Made by a program: the position numbers and the translations under genes. Positions 52,918-61,640 of a DNA stretch of 64,000 bases are shown piece by piece (the first letter of the stretch is position 1; each line of letters begins with the position of its first letter). Origin of the DNA: Paenibacillus rhizosphaerae (GTDB lineage: Bacteria > Bacillota > Bacilli > Paenibacillales > Paenibacillaceae); NCBI RefSeq assembly GCF_014192015.1, contig NZ_JACHXJ010000001.1, forward strand, positions 496,001 through 560,000, given 5' to 3'. Under the pieces are notes generated by a model. That model saw only the letters and a program-made list of their open reading frames with translations, had not been told where the DNA came from and did not search any database.

Positions 52918-53922
52918 TTATCGGTAAGACTCGATTTCTTCCTTAAGCCGACGCAGCTGATGCAGGCTTTCACGCTCCGCACGGCGGATCGCTTTTTCCC
53001 GCAGCTTTATTTCTTTTGGGCTTTCCTCCAGAAACGCGTCGACCCTGTTTTGCAGGTCTTCGTAAGGCAGCTTGTAATCGCAGTAGTACTGTTTCATCCC
53101 GAACGCATCCAGCAGGCTCTCAACCTTGCGCATCTGGCTCAGGGCGAATACCGGTTTTCCGGCGCGCAGGGCAGCCAGGGCGGGGTGAAGCTTGTAGGTG
53201 ATCAAATAATCGACCGACTGGATATAGCTGTACGTCAAATCTAATTCCATCAGCATGGGCAGCGTTTCGGCGGATGCCCCCGGAAGGGCCTCCTTGATCC
53301 GGGAGAGCATTTGCTGGCAGACTGTAAGGTCCGAGTAAATATTGGTGGGGTGGTTGATCACAGGTATAAATACAAGGTGGCAGCCCTGCCGGATCAGGTG
53401 GAGCGACAGCTGCAGCATATTTTCAAACGGGAACGAGGGGTAAGCAAACAGGCACAGGCCGATGGTCGGCCGGCTGGAGAATCGTTTGACTGGGTAGTCA
53501 GGCTGTCTGTAGGCAAATACAATGTCGTGAGCCTGCTGAACATGCTGATGGAAGCCGGCTCTTTGGGCAATATCGGCCGAACGGCTGTCCCGGAATACGG
53601 CCATTTGCGCTGTGCTGATATATGCCCTGTATTTCGCGACCTGATCCGCGGGCCAGCTGGATTCGGGGTAGTTGTCCACGATGCCGACGCCGTACAGCCA
53701 TTTCGGGTGGTTCTTGAGCGCATCCGGAAAATAATAAGGGTTAAACGAATACGGCGTGATCAAGTCCCCGCCCCCGATAATGACGCGGTCGGTTTGGGCC
53801 GGATCGAGACGGCTGGTCCACGGGTATACGATATGGCCATCGAATACCTGCTGCAGCGTTCTCAGAAACAGATCGTCACCGAAGTTGCCCATGCCGTAAT
53901 AACCGCATACTCCAATGTTCAA
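52918..53922 (-). CDS. Polysaccharide pyruvyl transferase family protein
   Basis: A 334-residue protein starting NIGVCGYYGMGNFGDDLFLR, with VIIGGGDLITP and a C-terminal TYKLHPALAALRAGKPVFAL. This pattern is the polysaccharide pyruvyl transferase (CsaB/WcaK-like) fold, which adds ketal pyruvate to surface glycans for anchoring of S-layer-homology proteins or for exopolysaccharide. The last ~40 residues are charged helix. The start is TTG 7 nt after AAAGGAGGC. It follows the glycosyltransferase in the same cassette and probably acts on the same glycan. Confidence 0.85.
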   Translation of the reverse strand: MNIGVCGYYGMGNFGDDLFLRTLQQVFDGHIVYPWTSRLDPAQTDRVIIGGGDLITPYSFNPYYFPDALKNHPKWLYGVGIVDNYPESSWPADQVAKYRAYISTAQMAVFRDSRSADIAQRAGFHQHVQQAHDIVFAYRQPDYPVKRFSSRPTIGLCLFAYPSFPFENMLQLSLHLIRQGCHLVFIPVINHPTNIYSDLTVCQQMLSRIKEALPGASAETLPMLMELDLTYSYIQSVDYLITYKLHPALAALRAGKPVFALSQMRKVESLLDAFGMKQYYCDYKLPYEDLQNRVDAFLEESPKEIKLREKAIRRAERESLHQLRRLKEEIESYR

Positions 53923-53940
53923 TGGTAACGCCTCCTTTCA

Positions 53941-54966
53941 TTAAGACTTCTGCTCGCTCTTGCTCCGGAGGGTGTCCATGATAACCCGGTGTGCAGCTTC
54001 GCCCCGGTCTTCCCAGCGGTTGCTCCGCGCATATTCGATCCGTGCCTGCCGCTGTTCACGGGAATCGGACTCAGCCAGTATCCGGCCCAGCTTGGCGATA
54101 AAATCGCCGTGTGTGGTCGCCGTGGTCACATGAGGTTCCATGCGAATACATTCCGGAAGCGCCGTCGACAGTACAGGCACACCTGATGCCATATATTCAT
54201 AAGCTTTTACAGGATTAGTTGCCAGGGTAATGGGGTGATACTGAAACGGGATTAACGCGACGTCAATATGCTGAAGGTATTTTTTGAGCTCGGTGTGAGG
54301 CTTCTCGCCCAGCACGTGAACGTTCGGAAGCTTCGCGTAGTCGGGGATATCGCCGTAGGCGGCGCCGATGGACACGAAATGCACGTCCGGGTAGTGCGAC
54401 GCCATTTTTGCGAACAGATCGTGATCAAGCCAGTAGGCCCAGGCGCCGATATAGGCGGCGACTTTCCCTTGCGGCAGATCATGAGGGCGTTCGGATGGGG
54501 CAGGATCGAAGAACGACGAATCGGCTCCGTTCGGGATCAGCGTGACCGGTTTATCAGGATAGGCCAGGTGCAGGCGCATTCGGATGGATTCGGCCGTGCA
54601 GACCAAATGGTCGGAAGCATCCACCATCTTGACTTCATACTTGGCCCAGTGCGGAAACTCATCACAGCAATCATAGATGATGGCATCCGGACGGTAGAGA
54701 GAAGTCAGACGTGTGCGCTGCTTGGCCCAGGTGGTCCAGCCTACGATCGCATGGTCTTCGCGAAGCTTCTTCAGCTTCCTCATAAATACGTGATGGTCGG
54801 TGAACAAAAACACATTCGGCTCCACTTCTATGAATTCACGGTCCAGCGGCGCCAGATTTTCAAAGAATACGAGGTGGCCCCTGGCCCCGAGCTGCGTCAT
54901 GAGCTGCTGCGGCCGCTGTTTCATGTACTTCCAGTTCATCGTTTTCGGATAAATAATGATTGCCAT
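53941..54966 (-). CDS. Glycosyltransferase family 1 (GT4-like)
   Basis: A 341-residue GT-B-type enzyme. The C-terminal domain has the nucleotide-sugar segment NPVKAYEYMASGVPVLSTALPE, equivalent to the E-x7-E region, and GAWAYWLDHDLFAKMA at the domain switch. It begins IIYPKTMNWKYMKQRPQQLM, a form common in cytoplasmic surface-glycan enzymes of this family. AAAGGAGGT precedes the ATG. It is the first gene of the minus-strand cassette; donor and acceptor are unknown. Confidence 0.87.
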   Translation of the reverse strand: MAIIIYPKTMNWKYMKQRPQQLMTQLGARGHLVFFENLAPLDREFIEVEPNVFLFTDHHVFMRKLKKLREDHAIVGWTTWAKQRTRLTSLYRPDAIIYDCCDEFPHWAKYEVKMVDASDHLVCTAESIRMRLHLAYPDKPVTLIPNGADSSFFDPAPSERPHDLPQGKVAAYIGAWAYWLDHDLFAKMASHYPDVHFVSIGAAYGDIPDYAKLPNVHVLGEKPHTELKKYLQHIDVALIPFQYHPITLATNPVKAYEYMASGVPVLSTALPECIRMEPHVTTATTHGDFIAKLGRILAESDSREQRQARIEYARSNRWEDRGEAAHRVIMDTLRSKSEQKS

Positions 54967-55159
54967 AGTTTACATACCTCCTTTCAACCAGCCGCTTACA
55001 ATATATGCTTTGATAGCTTTATAGAATTGGATGAAAGGACCAATTGCAGCCGAAATGGGAAAAGAGCCCGGCCGTCACGGAAAGCATGCCAGTCCATCAT
55101 GAGCCCCGCCATTGGATAAGCCTAGGTAAAGTGGAAATGCGGGCAGCCTGGAGGTTATA

Positions 55160-55843
55160 ATGGTGAAAATAAAAGGATTGATGAAAGGGTTGTTTATGGC
55201 TAATACACACACTTACACCCGGAAGGAAGAAGTGGCGAACGCCATTACCCACGGCATCGGGGCGCTTCTCAGCGTTGCCGCATTGGTGCTGCTGATCGTA
55301 TTTTCCACCATGAAGGGGACGGCGTGGCACATCGCCAGCTTTTCGATCTACGGGACGACGATGCTGATTTTGTACATCAACTCCACCTTGGTACACAGCT
55401 TTAAGGAGGGGAAGGTCAAGGATCTGTTCGAAATTTTTGACCATTCCTCGATTTACTTGTTTATCGCAGGCTCGTATACGCCGTTTATGCTGGTTGCGAT
55501 CCGGGGACCGCTCGGGTGGTCGCTGTTCGCTATCGTATGGGGGATTGCGCTGCTCGGCTGCGTGTTCAAGGCGTTTTTTACGAAGCGGTTTCTGTTCATG
55601 TCCACGATTTTCTACATTATAATGGGGTGGCTGGTCGTGGTTGCCTGGGGGCCGCTGACGGCCGCGGTGGCTTCCGGAGGCATCTGGCTGCTGGCAGCCG
55701 GCGGGATCCTGTACACGCTCGGCACCGTTTTTTACGTGTGGAGGGGCTTTCCGTATCACCATGCGATCTGGCATTTGTTCGTGCTGGGCGGGAGCGTAAT
55801 GCATTTCTTTGCGGTGCTGATCTATTTGCTTCCTTGGTCGTAA
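55160..55843 (+). CDS. Hemolysin III / PAQR family membrane protein
   Basis: A 227-residue protein with seven hydrophobic helices. The PAQR/HlyIII metal-site features are present: ANAITHGIGALLSV (first His), STLVHSF, FDHSSIYLFIAGSYTPFML, and YHHAIWHLFVLGGSVMHFFAV (C-terminal His pair). These proteins are putative zinc-dependent membrane hydrolases; Bacillus members show pore activity in vitro. The ATG lies 4 nt after GGAGGT. Confidence 0.88.
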   Translation: MVKIKGLMKGLFMANTHTYTRKEEVANAITHGIGALLSVAALVLLIVFSTMKGTAWHIASFSIYGTTMLILYINSTLVHSFKEGKVKDLFEIFDHSSIYLFIAGSYTPFMLVAIRGPLGWSLFAIVWGIALLGCVFKAFFTKRFLFMSTIFYIIMGWLVVVAWGPLTAAVASGGIWLLAAGGILYTLGTVFYVWRGFPYHHAIWHLFVLGGSVMHFFAVLIYLLPWS

Positions 55844-55885
55844 AAGATCGAAACAAGAAACTTTAAAGATGACAAGGATATTTGC

Positions 55886-55914
55886 TTGACATCCTTCTTT
55901 GTTTTCTGTATGAT
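55886..55914 (+). promoter_or_regulatory. Sigma-A promoter of ylxM-ffh-rpsP
   Basis: TTGACA (55886-55891), 17-nt spacer, TATGAT (55909-55914), one base off the full consensus. Because the upstream gene cassette separates ftsY from ylxM, this promoter drives the SRP operon independently. Confidence 0.88.
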
Positions 55915-55969
55915 AAGGAACGTTAAAGAACTGTAAAGTGTTTTTCCTTGACGAAGGGAGTGTCCCTCA

Positions 55970-56326
55970 GTGAGTCAGGAGAACCGGCTCGAGAAGACGA
56001 ATCGAATTAACCTTTTGTTTGATTTCTACGAACAGCTGCTGACCGAGAAGCAGCAGACGTTCCTTAAATATTATTTTCATGACGATTTCTCCCTTGGGGA
56101 GATTGCAGCCGAGTTCGACATCAGCCGTCAGGCCGTTTACGAGCATATCAAGCGGGCTGAGCAGGTGCTGGACATGTACGAAGAGAAGCTGGGACTGCTG
56201 CAGAAGCATGAGCAGCGCAACCACGAGCTTGAGCGGCTGCAGCGCATTACGGAGTCCAGCAGCATGTCTGAATCCGATAAAATGAGAATATATCAAATCA
56301 TAAATCAATTGCAGCAATTGGAATAA
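55970..56326 (+). CDS. ylxM: YlxM family DNA-binding protein, SRP-associated
   Basis: A 118-residue protein with a sigma-like helix-turn-helix (residues ~20-65, QTFLKYYFHDDFSLGEIAAE, then FDISRQAVYEHIKRAE) followed by a coiled coil. YlxM is always beside ffh and modulates SRP in some species. The GTG start follows GAAGGGAG. It is 24 nt upstream of ffh. Confidence 0.93.
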   Translation: MSQENRLEKTNRINLLFDFYEQLLTEKQQTFLKYYFHDDFSLGEIAAEFDISRQAVYEHIKRAEQVLDMYEEKLGLLQKHEQRNHELERLQRITESSSMSESDKMRIYQIINQLQQLE

Positions 56327-56350
56327 AGCGTTAGAAGGAGGTGGCGGTTC

Positions 56351-57733
56351 ATGGCATTTGAAGGATTGACGAGCCGACTGCAGAACGTGTTCAGCAAGCT
56401 GCGCGGCAAAGGCAAGGTGTCCGAGGATGACGTTAACGAAGCGATGCGCGAGGTGCGTCTTGCGCTCCTGGAAGCTGACGTTAACTTTAAAGTCGTCAAG
56501 GATTTCGTCGCCAAGGTGAAAGAGAAGGCCGTCGGTACCGAAGTGATGGAGAGCTTCACGCCGGGCATGGTCATCATTGACATCGTAAATAAAGAACTGA
56601 CTGAGCTCATGGGCGGAAGCCAGGCGAAGCTGGCGAAGGCGAACAAGCCTCCAACCGTCATTATGATGGTAGGCTTGCAAGGGGCCGGTAAGACGACGAC
56701 CTCCGGCAAGCTGGCGAAGATGCTGCAGAAGCAGAACCATCGTCCGCTGATGGCTGCCGGCGATATATACCGACCTGCGGCAATCAAGCAGCTTCAGGTG
56801 CTGGGTGACCAGATCGGCGTTCCGGTATTCACGCTCGGCGACAAGACAAGCCCGGTGGAAATCGCGAAGCAGGCTTATCAGCATGCCAAGGATAACGGGA
56901 ACGATTATCTGATCATCGATACGGCGGGCCGCCTGCATATCGATGAGGAGCTGATGGAAGAGCTGCGCCAAATCCACAGCGAGGTCAAGCCGGACGAGGT
57001 GCTGCTGGTCGTGGACGCGATGACCGGTCAGGATGCCGTCAACGTTGCGGATCACTTCAACAAGCAGCTGGACCTGACGGGCGTCGTGCTGACCAAGCTC
57101 GACGGCGATACCCGCGGCGGTGCCGCGCTGTCCGTTAAGGCCGTAACCGGCTGTCCGATCAAATTTGCGGCGCTCGGCGAGAAGATCGACGCGCTGGAGC
57201 CGTTCCATCCGGAGCGGATGGCTTCCCGGATTCTCGGCATGGGCGACATGCTCTCGCTGATCGAGAAAGCCCAGTCGAATATCGACACGGATAAAGCCAA
57301 GGAAATGGAACGTAAAATGCGTAACGCCGAGTTTACGTTCGACGATTTCCTGGAGCAGATGGAGCAGGTGAAGAAGCTCGGCCCGATCGACCAGATCATG
57401 GACATGATCCCGGGGATGGGCAAGCTGAAGCAGACCAAAGATCTGAAGGTCGACGAGAAGCAGATGGGCCGCATTGAGGCGATCGTCTTTTCGATGACGA
57501 AGGCAGAGAAACAGAATCCGGATATCATCAACCACAACCGCCGCAAGCGGATTGCGACCGGCAGCGGCACATCGCTCGCCGAGGTCAACCGGCTGATCAA
57601 GCAGTTTGACGAGATGCGCCGGATGATGAAGCAGTTCTCGGATATGATGGGACCGAAGGGTCCGAAGGGCAAGGCTTTAAAGCAGCTGAAAGGATTGGCC
57701 GGCAAAGGCGGCATGAAGTTTCCTTTCCGTTAA
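56351..57733 (+). CDS. ffh: Signal recognition particle protein Ffh
   Basis: A 460-residue SRP54 GTPase that binds signal sequences and 4.5S/6S-type SRP RNA. N domain, G domain (G1 GLQGAGKTTTSGKLA, DTAGRLHID, TKLDGDTRGG, FAALGEKIDALEPF) and a methionine-rich M domain (MRRMMKQFSDMMGPKGPKGK) at the C-terminus. AGAAGGAGGTGG precedes the ATG. Works with FtsY at 50.9 kb. Confidence 0.98.
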   Translation: MAFEGLTSRLQNVFSKLRGKGKVSEDDVNEAMREVRLALLEADVNFKVVKDFVAKVKEKAVGTEVMESFTPGMVIIDIVNKELTELMGGSQAKLAKANKPPTVIMMVGLQGAGKTTTSGKLAKMLQKQNHRPLMAAGDIYRPAAIKQLQVLGDQIGVPVFTLGDKTSPVEIAKQAYQHAKDNGNDYLIIDTAGRLHIDEELMEELRQIHSEVKPDEVLLVVDAMTGQDAVNVADHFNKQLDLTGVVLTKLDGDTRGGAALSVKAVTGCPIKFAALGEKIDALEPFHPERMASRILGMGDMLSLIEKAQSNIDTDKAKEMERKMRNAEFTFDDFLEQMEQVKKLGPIDQIMDMIPGMGKLKQTKDLKVDEKQMGRIEAIVFSMTKAEKQNPDIINHNRRKRIATGSGTSLAEVNRLIKQFDEMRRMMKQFSDMMGPKGPKGKALKQLKGLAGKGGMKFPFR

Positions 57734-57821
57734 TCACTGCATTTCTATATAGACAGCCGCCTCTATTGCTAGGGCGGTGGGGCTGTCCCCCACACTTATT
57801 ATGTTGAAGGAGGTGAATTTC

Positions 57822-58094
57822 GTGGCAGTACGTATTCGTCTGAAACGCATGGGTGCTCATAAAGCTCCTTTCTACCGTATCGTGGTATCGGATTCCCGTT
57901 CCCCGCGTGACGGCCGTTTTATCGAAGAAATCGGTTACTACAATCCGGTCAACCAACCGGCTGACGTAAGAATCGATGAAGATAAAGCACTGGCGTGGCT
58001 GCAAAACGGTGCGCAAGCATCCGACACAGTCCGCAACCTGCTGAGCAAAGCAGGAGTGATGAAGAAGTTCCATGAGCTCAAGCAGCAGAAATAA
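57822..58094 (+). CDS. rpsP: 30S ribosomal protein S16
   Basis: A 90-residue protein: [40 protein letters not shown] and a basic helical tail. The GTG at 57822 is 7 nt after AAGGAGGTG; in-frame upstream ATG codons lie in non-family sequence. Assembly protein of the small subunit. Confidence 0.97.
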   Translation: MAVRIRLKRMGAHKAPFYRIVVSDSRSPRDGRFIEEIGYYNPVNQPADVRIDEDKALAWLQNGAQASDTVRNLLSKAGVMKKFHELKQQK

Positions 58095-58116
58095 TGACTG
58101 ATCGTGAGGGTTATCT

Positions 58117-58347
58117 ATGGAAGAATTAGTTGGTGTTATTGCTAAGGCTTTGGTGGATCATCCTGAAGAGGTGGCTGTGAAGACGGTGGAGAAGGATCAC
58201 CTGATTGTCTATGAACTGACCGTGCATCCTGAGGATGTGGGGAAGGTCATCGGCAAGCAGGGCCGGATCGCCAAGGCGCTTCGAACAGTCGTGACTTCTG
58301 CAGCAGTCAAAATGGATAAACGCGTGACCGTGGATATCATATCTTAA
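58117..58347 (+). CDS. khpA: KH domain RNA-binding protein KhpA (YlqC)
   Basis: A 76-residue single KH domain: HPEDVGKVIGKQGRIAKALR contains the GxxG loop (GKQG). In Gram-positives KhpA pairs with KhpB (Jag) to bind small RNAs and mRNAs. It lies 22 nt after rpsP, its usual position. Confidence 0.95.
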   Translation: MEELVGVIAKALVDHPEEVAVKTVEKDHLIVYELTVHPEDVGKVIGKQGRIAKALRTVVTSAAVKMDKRVTVDIIS

Positions 58348-58352
58348 AGATA

Positions 58353-58394
58353 TACGAAAGGGGGTTAGGATGCATGTCCTAGCCCTTTTTCGTA
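58353..58394 (+). terminator. Terminator or attenuator between khpA and rimM
   Basis: TACGAAAGGGGGTTAGGA (58353-58370) pairs with TCCTAGCCCTTTTTCGTA (58377-58394) over nearly the whole length, with T5 inside the right arm rather than after it. It could trim the mRNA or reduce read-through into rimM-trmD. Confidence 0.65.
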
Positions 58395-58471
58395 CATGCT
58401 GAAGATTAAATAATAGATCCGTGCAATACAAGCGCGCCGATGCGATGGCGCCACGAAGCCAGGAGGAGAAC

Positions 58472-58993
58472 ATGCCGGAAACACTTTATAAGGTTGGCAA
58501 AATCGTCAACACCCATGGCATCAAGGGAGAAATCAAAGTGTTGTCATACACGGATTTTCCCGAGGTCCGTTTCGCCAAGGGGAGCGAGCTCATGATCGTT
58601 CCGGAGGACGGGGGCAAGCCGGTCGACGTGACCATCCATTCTTCCCGCCTTCATAAAAATATGTACATCATCAAATTGGACGGCTACGACAATATAAATG
58701 ATGTAGAGAAATTTAAGGGCAGTATGCTGAAGGTCGGTAAGGAGCATCTCGTGGAGCTGCCGGAAGACGAGTATTATTTCCACGAAATTATCGGCTGCAG
58801 CGTCGTGACCGATGAAGACAAGGAGCTTGGGGTCGTATCGGAAATTTTGACGCCAGGCGCGAACGACGTATGGGTGGTTCAGCCAAAGGGCGGCAAGAGC
58901 ATCCTCATCCCCGTCATTGATGATGTCGTCCTGGACGTAGACATTCCGAACCAAAAAATACTCGTTCATATTATGGAAGGATTGCTGGACTAA
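58472..58993 (+). CDS. rimM: 16S rRNA processing protein RimM
   Basis: A 173-residue assembly factor binding S19 in the 30S head. N-terminal RimM domain [20 protein letters not shown] and C-terminal PRC-barrel [20 protein letters not shown] ... [15 protein letters not shown]. The ATG follows AGGAGGAG. Its stop overlaps the trmD start by one base (TAATG). Confidence 0.97.
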   Translation: MPETLYKVGKIVNTHGIKGEIKVLSYTDFPEVRFAKGSELMIVPEDGGKPVDVTIHSSRLHKNMYIIKLDGYDNINDVEKFKGSMLKVGKEHLVELPEDEYYFHEIIGCSVVTDEDKELGVVSEILTPGANDVWVVQPKGGKSILIPVIDDVVLDVDIPNQKILVHIMEGLLD

Positions 58994-59754
58994 TGAGAGT
59001 GGATGTGCTGACCCTGTTCCCGGAAATGCTGGATGGGGTTTTCCGGACAAGCATTCTCGGCAAGGCCCAGGAGAAAGGAATCATCTCGCTTCATACCGTC
59101 AATTTCCGGGATTATTCCGGGAATAAGCACGGTACGGTCGACGATACGCCTTATGGCGGAGGCGGAGGCATGGTTCTGAAGCCGGAGCCGATCTTTGCGG
59201 CTGTCGAGGATCTGCTGGGGAAAGCGGGACATCAGGCCAAGCCAAGAGTTATCCTGATGTGCCCGCAGGGGGAAACCTTTTCCCAGAAAAAAGCGGAGGA
59301 ACTCGCGAAGGAAGAGCATTTAATTTTCATTTGCGGCCATTATGAAGGATATGACGAGCGGATTCGCGAGCACCTCATCACCGATGAACTGTCGATCGGC
59401 GACTATGTCCTGACCGGGGGCGAGCTACCGGCGGCGGTCGTGATCGATGCGGTCTCCCGGCTGCTGCCCGGCGTGCTGGGCAATGAAACGTCGGCAGTGA
59501 CGGACTCCTTCAGCACCGGGCTGCTGGAGTATCCGCATTATACCCGCCCGGTGGAGTTTCGGGGCTGGAAGGTGCCGGATATGCTGCTAAGCGGCCACCA
59601 CGCGAACATCGAGGCTTGGCGCCGGGAGCAGGCGCTAAAGCGGACGCTGGAGCGGCGGCCGGACCTGCTGGATAAGGTGGAGCTAACCGAACGTGACCGC
59701 AAGACGCTGGATAAGCTCCGCAGGCTGAAAGATACCGATAGCGGACTTCAATAA
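58993..59754 (+). CDS. trmD: tRNA (guanine37-N1)-methyltransferase
   Basis: A 253-residue SPOUT enzyme making m1G37 in tRNAs read by codons starting with C, preventing frameshifting. [30 protein letters not shown] and the trefoil-knot SAM motif [17 protein letters not shown] are diagnostic. Directly coupled to rimM. A terminator follows and rplS, its usual neighbour, is missing. Confidence 0.98.
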   Translation: MRVDVLTLFPEMLDGVFRTSILGKAQEKGIISLHTVNFRDYSGNKHGTVDDTPYGGGGGMVLKPEPIFAAVEDLLGKAGHQAKPRVILMCPQGETFSQKKAEELAKEEHLIFICGHYEGYDERIREHLITDELSIGDYVLTGGELPAAVVIDAVSRLLPGVLGNETSAVTDSFSTGLLEYPHYTRPVEFRGWKVPDMLLSGHHANIEAWRREQALKRTLERRPDLLDKVELTERDRKTLDKLRRLKDTDSGLQ

Positions 59755-59763
59755 CTGAGCTGT

Positions 59764-59803
59764 AAAACCACGGCCCCTGGGTTATGCAAGGGAGTGGTTT
59801 TTT
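59764..59803 (+). terminator. Intrinsic terminator after trmD
   Basis: AAAACCAC (59764-59771) pairs with GTGGTTTT (59794-59801), inner GCCCCTGGG/CAAGGG region, then more T residues. Confidence 0.8.
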
Positions 59804-59900
59804 AGCGTCAGATGCGTTAGTCTGGAATAAGGTTGTCTGTTATTTTGAGCCTCAAGAACACGAGCACCCCCAGTAAATTTGAACATGACAGGAGGATATT

Positions 59901-61256
59901 ATGGATTATAAAGCTTATTTTCAAACTCACCGTGACCAGCATTTGAACGAACTGAAGGAATGGTTGTCCATTCCGAGCATTTCCGCATTGTCCGAGCATA
60001 AGCCGGACGTCAAGCGGGCGGCGGAATGGCTGGCGGATACGCTCAAAAAGGCAGGCCTTGAAAACGTGAAGATCCATGAGACAAGCGGCCACCCGATCGT
60101 CTATGCGGATCATCTGCATGCACCGGGACAGCCGACGGTTCTCGTCTATGGGCACTATGACGTACAACCGGTAGACCCGCTGAACTTGTGGGATACACCG
60201 CCATTCGAGCCGGCCGAACGCGACGGCAAGCTGTACGCCAGAGGGGCAACGGACGATAAAGGACAGATCTTTTTACATATTAAGGCGGTGGAAGCGATTC
60301 TTCAGCAGGAGAAGCAGCTTCCGGTCAACATCAAGTTTTGCGTGGAGGGCGAGGAGGAGGTCGGAAGCCCAAACCTTCCGAAGTTCCTGGAGGCACAGCA
60401 GGAGCTGCTGAAAGCCGATGCGGTTCTGATCTCGGATACGTCCCTGCTGGAAAAAGGAAAACCGGCGATCTGCACCGGGCTTCGTGGTCTGTGCTCGCTG
60501 GAAGTTCATGTCCATACAGCCAATACGGATTTGCACTCCGGCAGCTACGGCGGCGGCGTACCGAATGCGCTGCATGCGATGGTCAGTCTGCTCGATTCCC
60601 TGCATGATGCCAAGGGCCGCGTAGCTGTGGAAGGCTTCTATGAAGGCGTTCCGGAGCTTACGGAGGCGGATCATGCCGAGTTTGCGAAGCAGTCCGGAGA
60701 CGAGAACAAGCTGAAGCAAGATCTTGGGCTTGACGAGCTGTACGGGGAAGAGGGATACACGTTTGCCGAAAGGACGGGCGCCCGTCCGACCCTTGAGCTG
60801 AACGGCGTCTATGGAGGATTCCAGGGCGAAGGCAGCAAAACGGTCATCCCGAAGGAAGCCCATGCGAAGATTACATGCCGTCTGGTGGGCCATCAGGATC
60901 CGCAGGACATCTTGAACAAAATCGAAAAGCATATCTACAGCCACGTACCGACGGGCGCCAAAGCAATCGTCATCCAACTGGAGAAGGGCAATGCGTTTAC
61001 GATCGATCCGTCCACGCCGATTCTGCAAAAGGCGGCGGAAGCCTACGAGGAGGTATACGGAACGCGTCCCGTATTTACGAGAGACGGGGGCTCCATCCCG
61101 ATCGTGGAGACGTTCTCCCGTGTACTGGCCGCTCCGGTCGTATGCATGGGCTTTGGCCTTCCCGACGAAAACCTGCATGCGCCTAATGAGCACTTTAACC
61201 TGGAAAACTTCGATCTTGGCCTGCTGACCATCGTTGATTTCCTGAAAAGAGTATAA
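59901..61256 (+). CDS. M20 family metallo-dipeptidase
   Basis: A 451-residue dinuclear zinc peptidase. Metal-site segments VYGHYDVQP (His and Asp), RGATDDKGQ (bridging Asp), FCVEGEEEVGS (catalytic Glu), ISDTS and the C-terminal APNEHFNLENF (His). The insertion domain (~190-360) dimerises (SGSYGGGVPNALHAM). The pattern matches the DapE/CNDP-like dipeptidase group that acts on small peptides in the cytoplasm. AGGAGG precedes the ATG. Confidence 0.92.
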   Translation: MDYKAYFQTHRDQHLNELKEWLSIPSISALSEHKPDVKRAAEWLADTLKKAGLENVKIHETSGHPIVYADHLHAPGQPTVLVYGHYDVQPVDPLNLWDTPPFEPAERDGKLYARGATDDKGQIFLHIKAVEAILQQEKQLPVNIKFCVEGEEEVGSPNLPKFLEAQQELLKADAVLISDTSLLEKGKPAICTGLRGLCSLEVHVHTANTDLHSGSYGGGVPNALHAMVSLLDSLHDAKGRVAVEGFYEGVPELTEADHAEFAKQSGDENKLKQDLGLDELYGEEGYTFAERTGARPTLELNGVYGGFQGEGSKTVIPKEAHAKITCRLVGHQDPQDILNKIEKHIYSHVPTGAKAIVIQLEKGNAFTIDPSTPILQKAAEAYEEVYGTRPVFTRDGGSIPIVETFSRVLAAPVVCMGFGLPDENLHAPNEHFNLENFDLGLLTIVDFLKRV

Positions 61257-61299
61257 CGATCTCCTGAAAAAGGAGTCCTGAAAAGGATGATATGGAATG

Positions 61300-61345
61300 A
61301 AATCGCCGGATCAAGAGCTATCAGCTCGGGTCCGGCGATTTTTTT
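61300..61345 (+). terminator. Intrinsic terminator after dipeptidase gene
   Basis: AAATCGCCGGA (61300-61310) pairs with TCCGGCGATTT (61331-61341) around an inner GAGCT/AGCTC stem, then five more T residues. Confidence 0.9.
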
Positions 61346-61443
61346 ATTAGCCTCTAAAAAGGAATGGCATGGATCGACCGCAACCTGATGAATTCCATAG
61401 GAAGCTCACATCATCAAGGAAAGTGATACCTAAATATTCTGGA

Positions 61444-61472
61444 TTGAAATTTTATAACACAATAAATATAAT
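61444..61472 (+). promoter_or_regulatory. Sigma-A promoter of the double-GNAT gene
   Basis: TTGAAA (61444-61449), 17-nt spacer, TATAAT (61467-61472). The predicted start near 61479 leaves a ~160-nt leader. Confidence 0.8.
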
Positions 61473-61640
61473 TATTATGTAATAATATTTTAATAGAAAA
61501 GTATGATTCCTTTGCTAAAACCCTTATTCCGCAAGAAAAGCAGCGGCTAAACGTATCGATCTTTTATGAAGCATCTCGATGGACATGATTCAAGCAGTAT
61601 TCGTTTGCACGTACTATCCACTGTAGAAGGAGGAGTTATG

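Larger units (their letters stand above)
61257..61640. other. Non-coding region with terminator, promoter and long leader
   Basis: No gene is supported. It contains a terminator (61300-61345), a consensus-like promoter (61444-61472) inside a strongly A/T-rich block, and a ~160-nt leader before the acetyltransferase. The pair CTGAAAA...CCTGAAAA (61264-61284) is a short direct repeat. Confidence 0.55.

Noticed and set aside
55967..57535. Minus-strand open frame of 522 codons opposite ylxM-ffh
   Set aside because: Shadow of ffh; contains no recognisable domain and opposes a strongly conserved operon.
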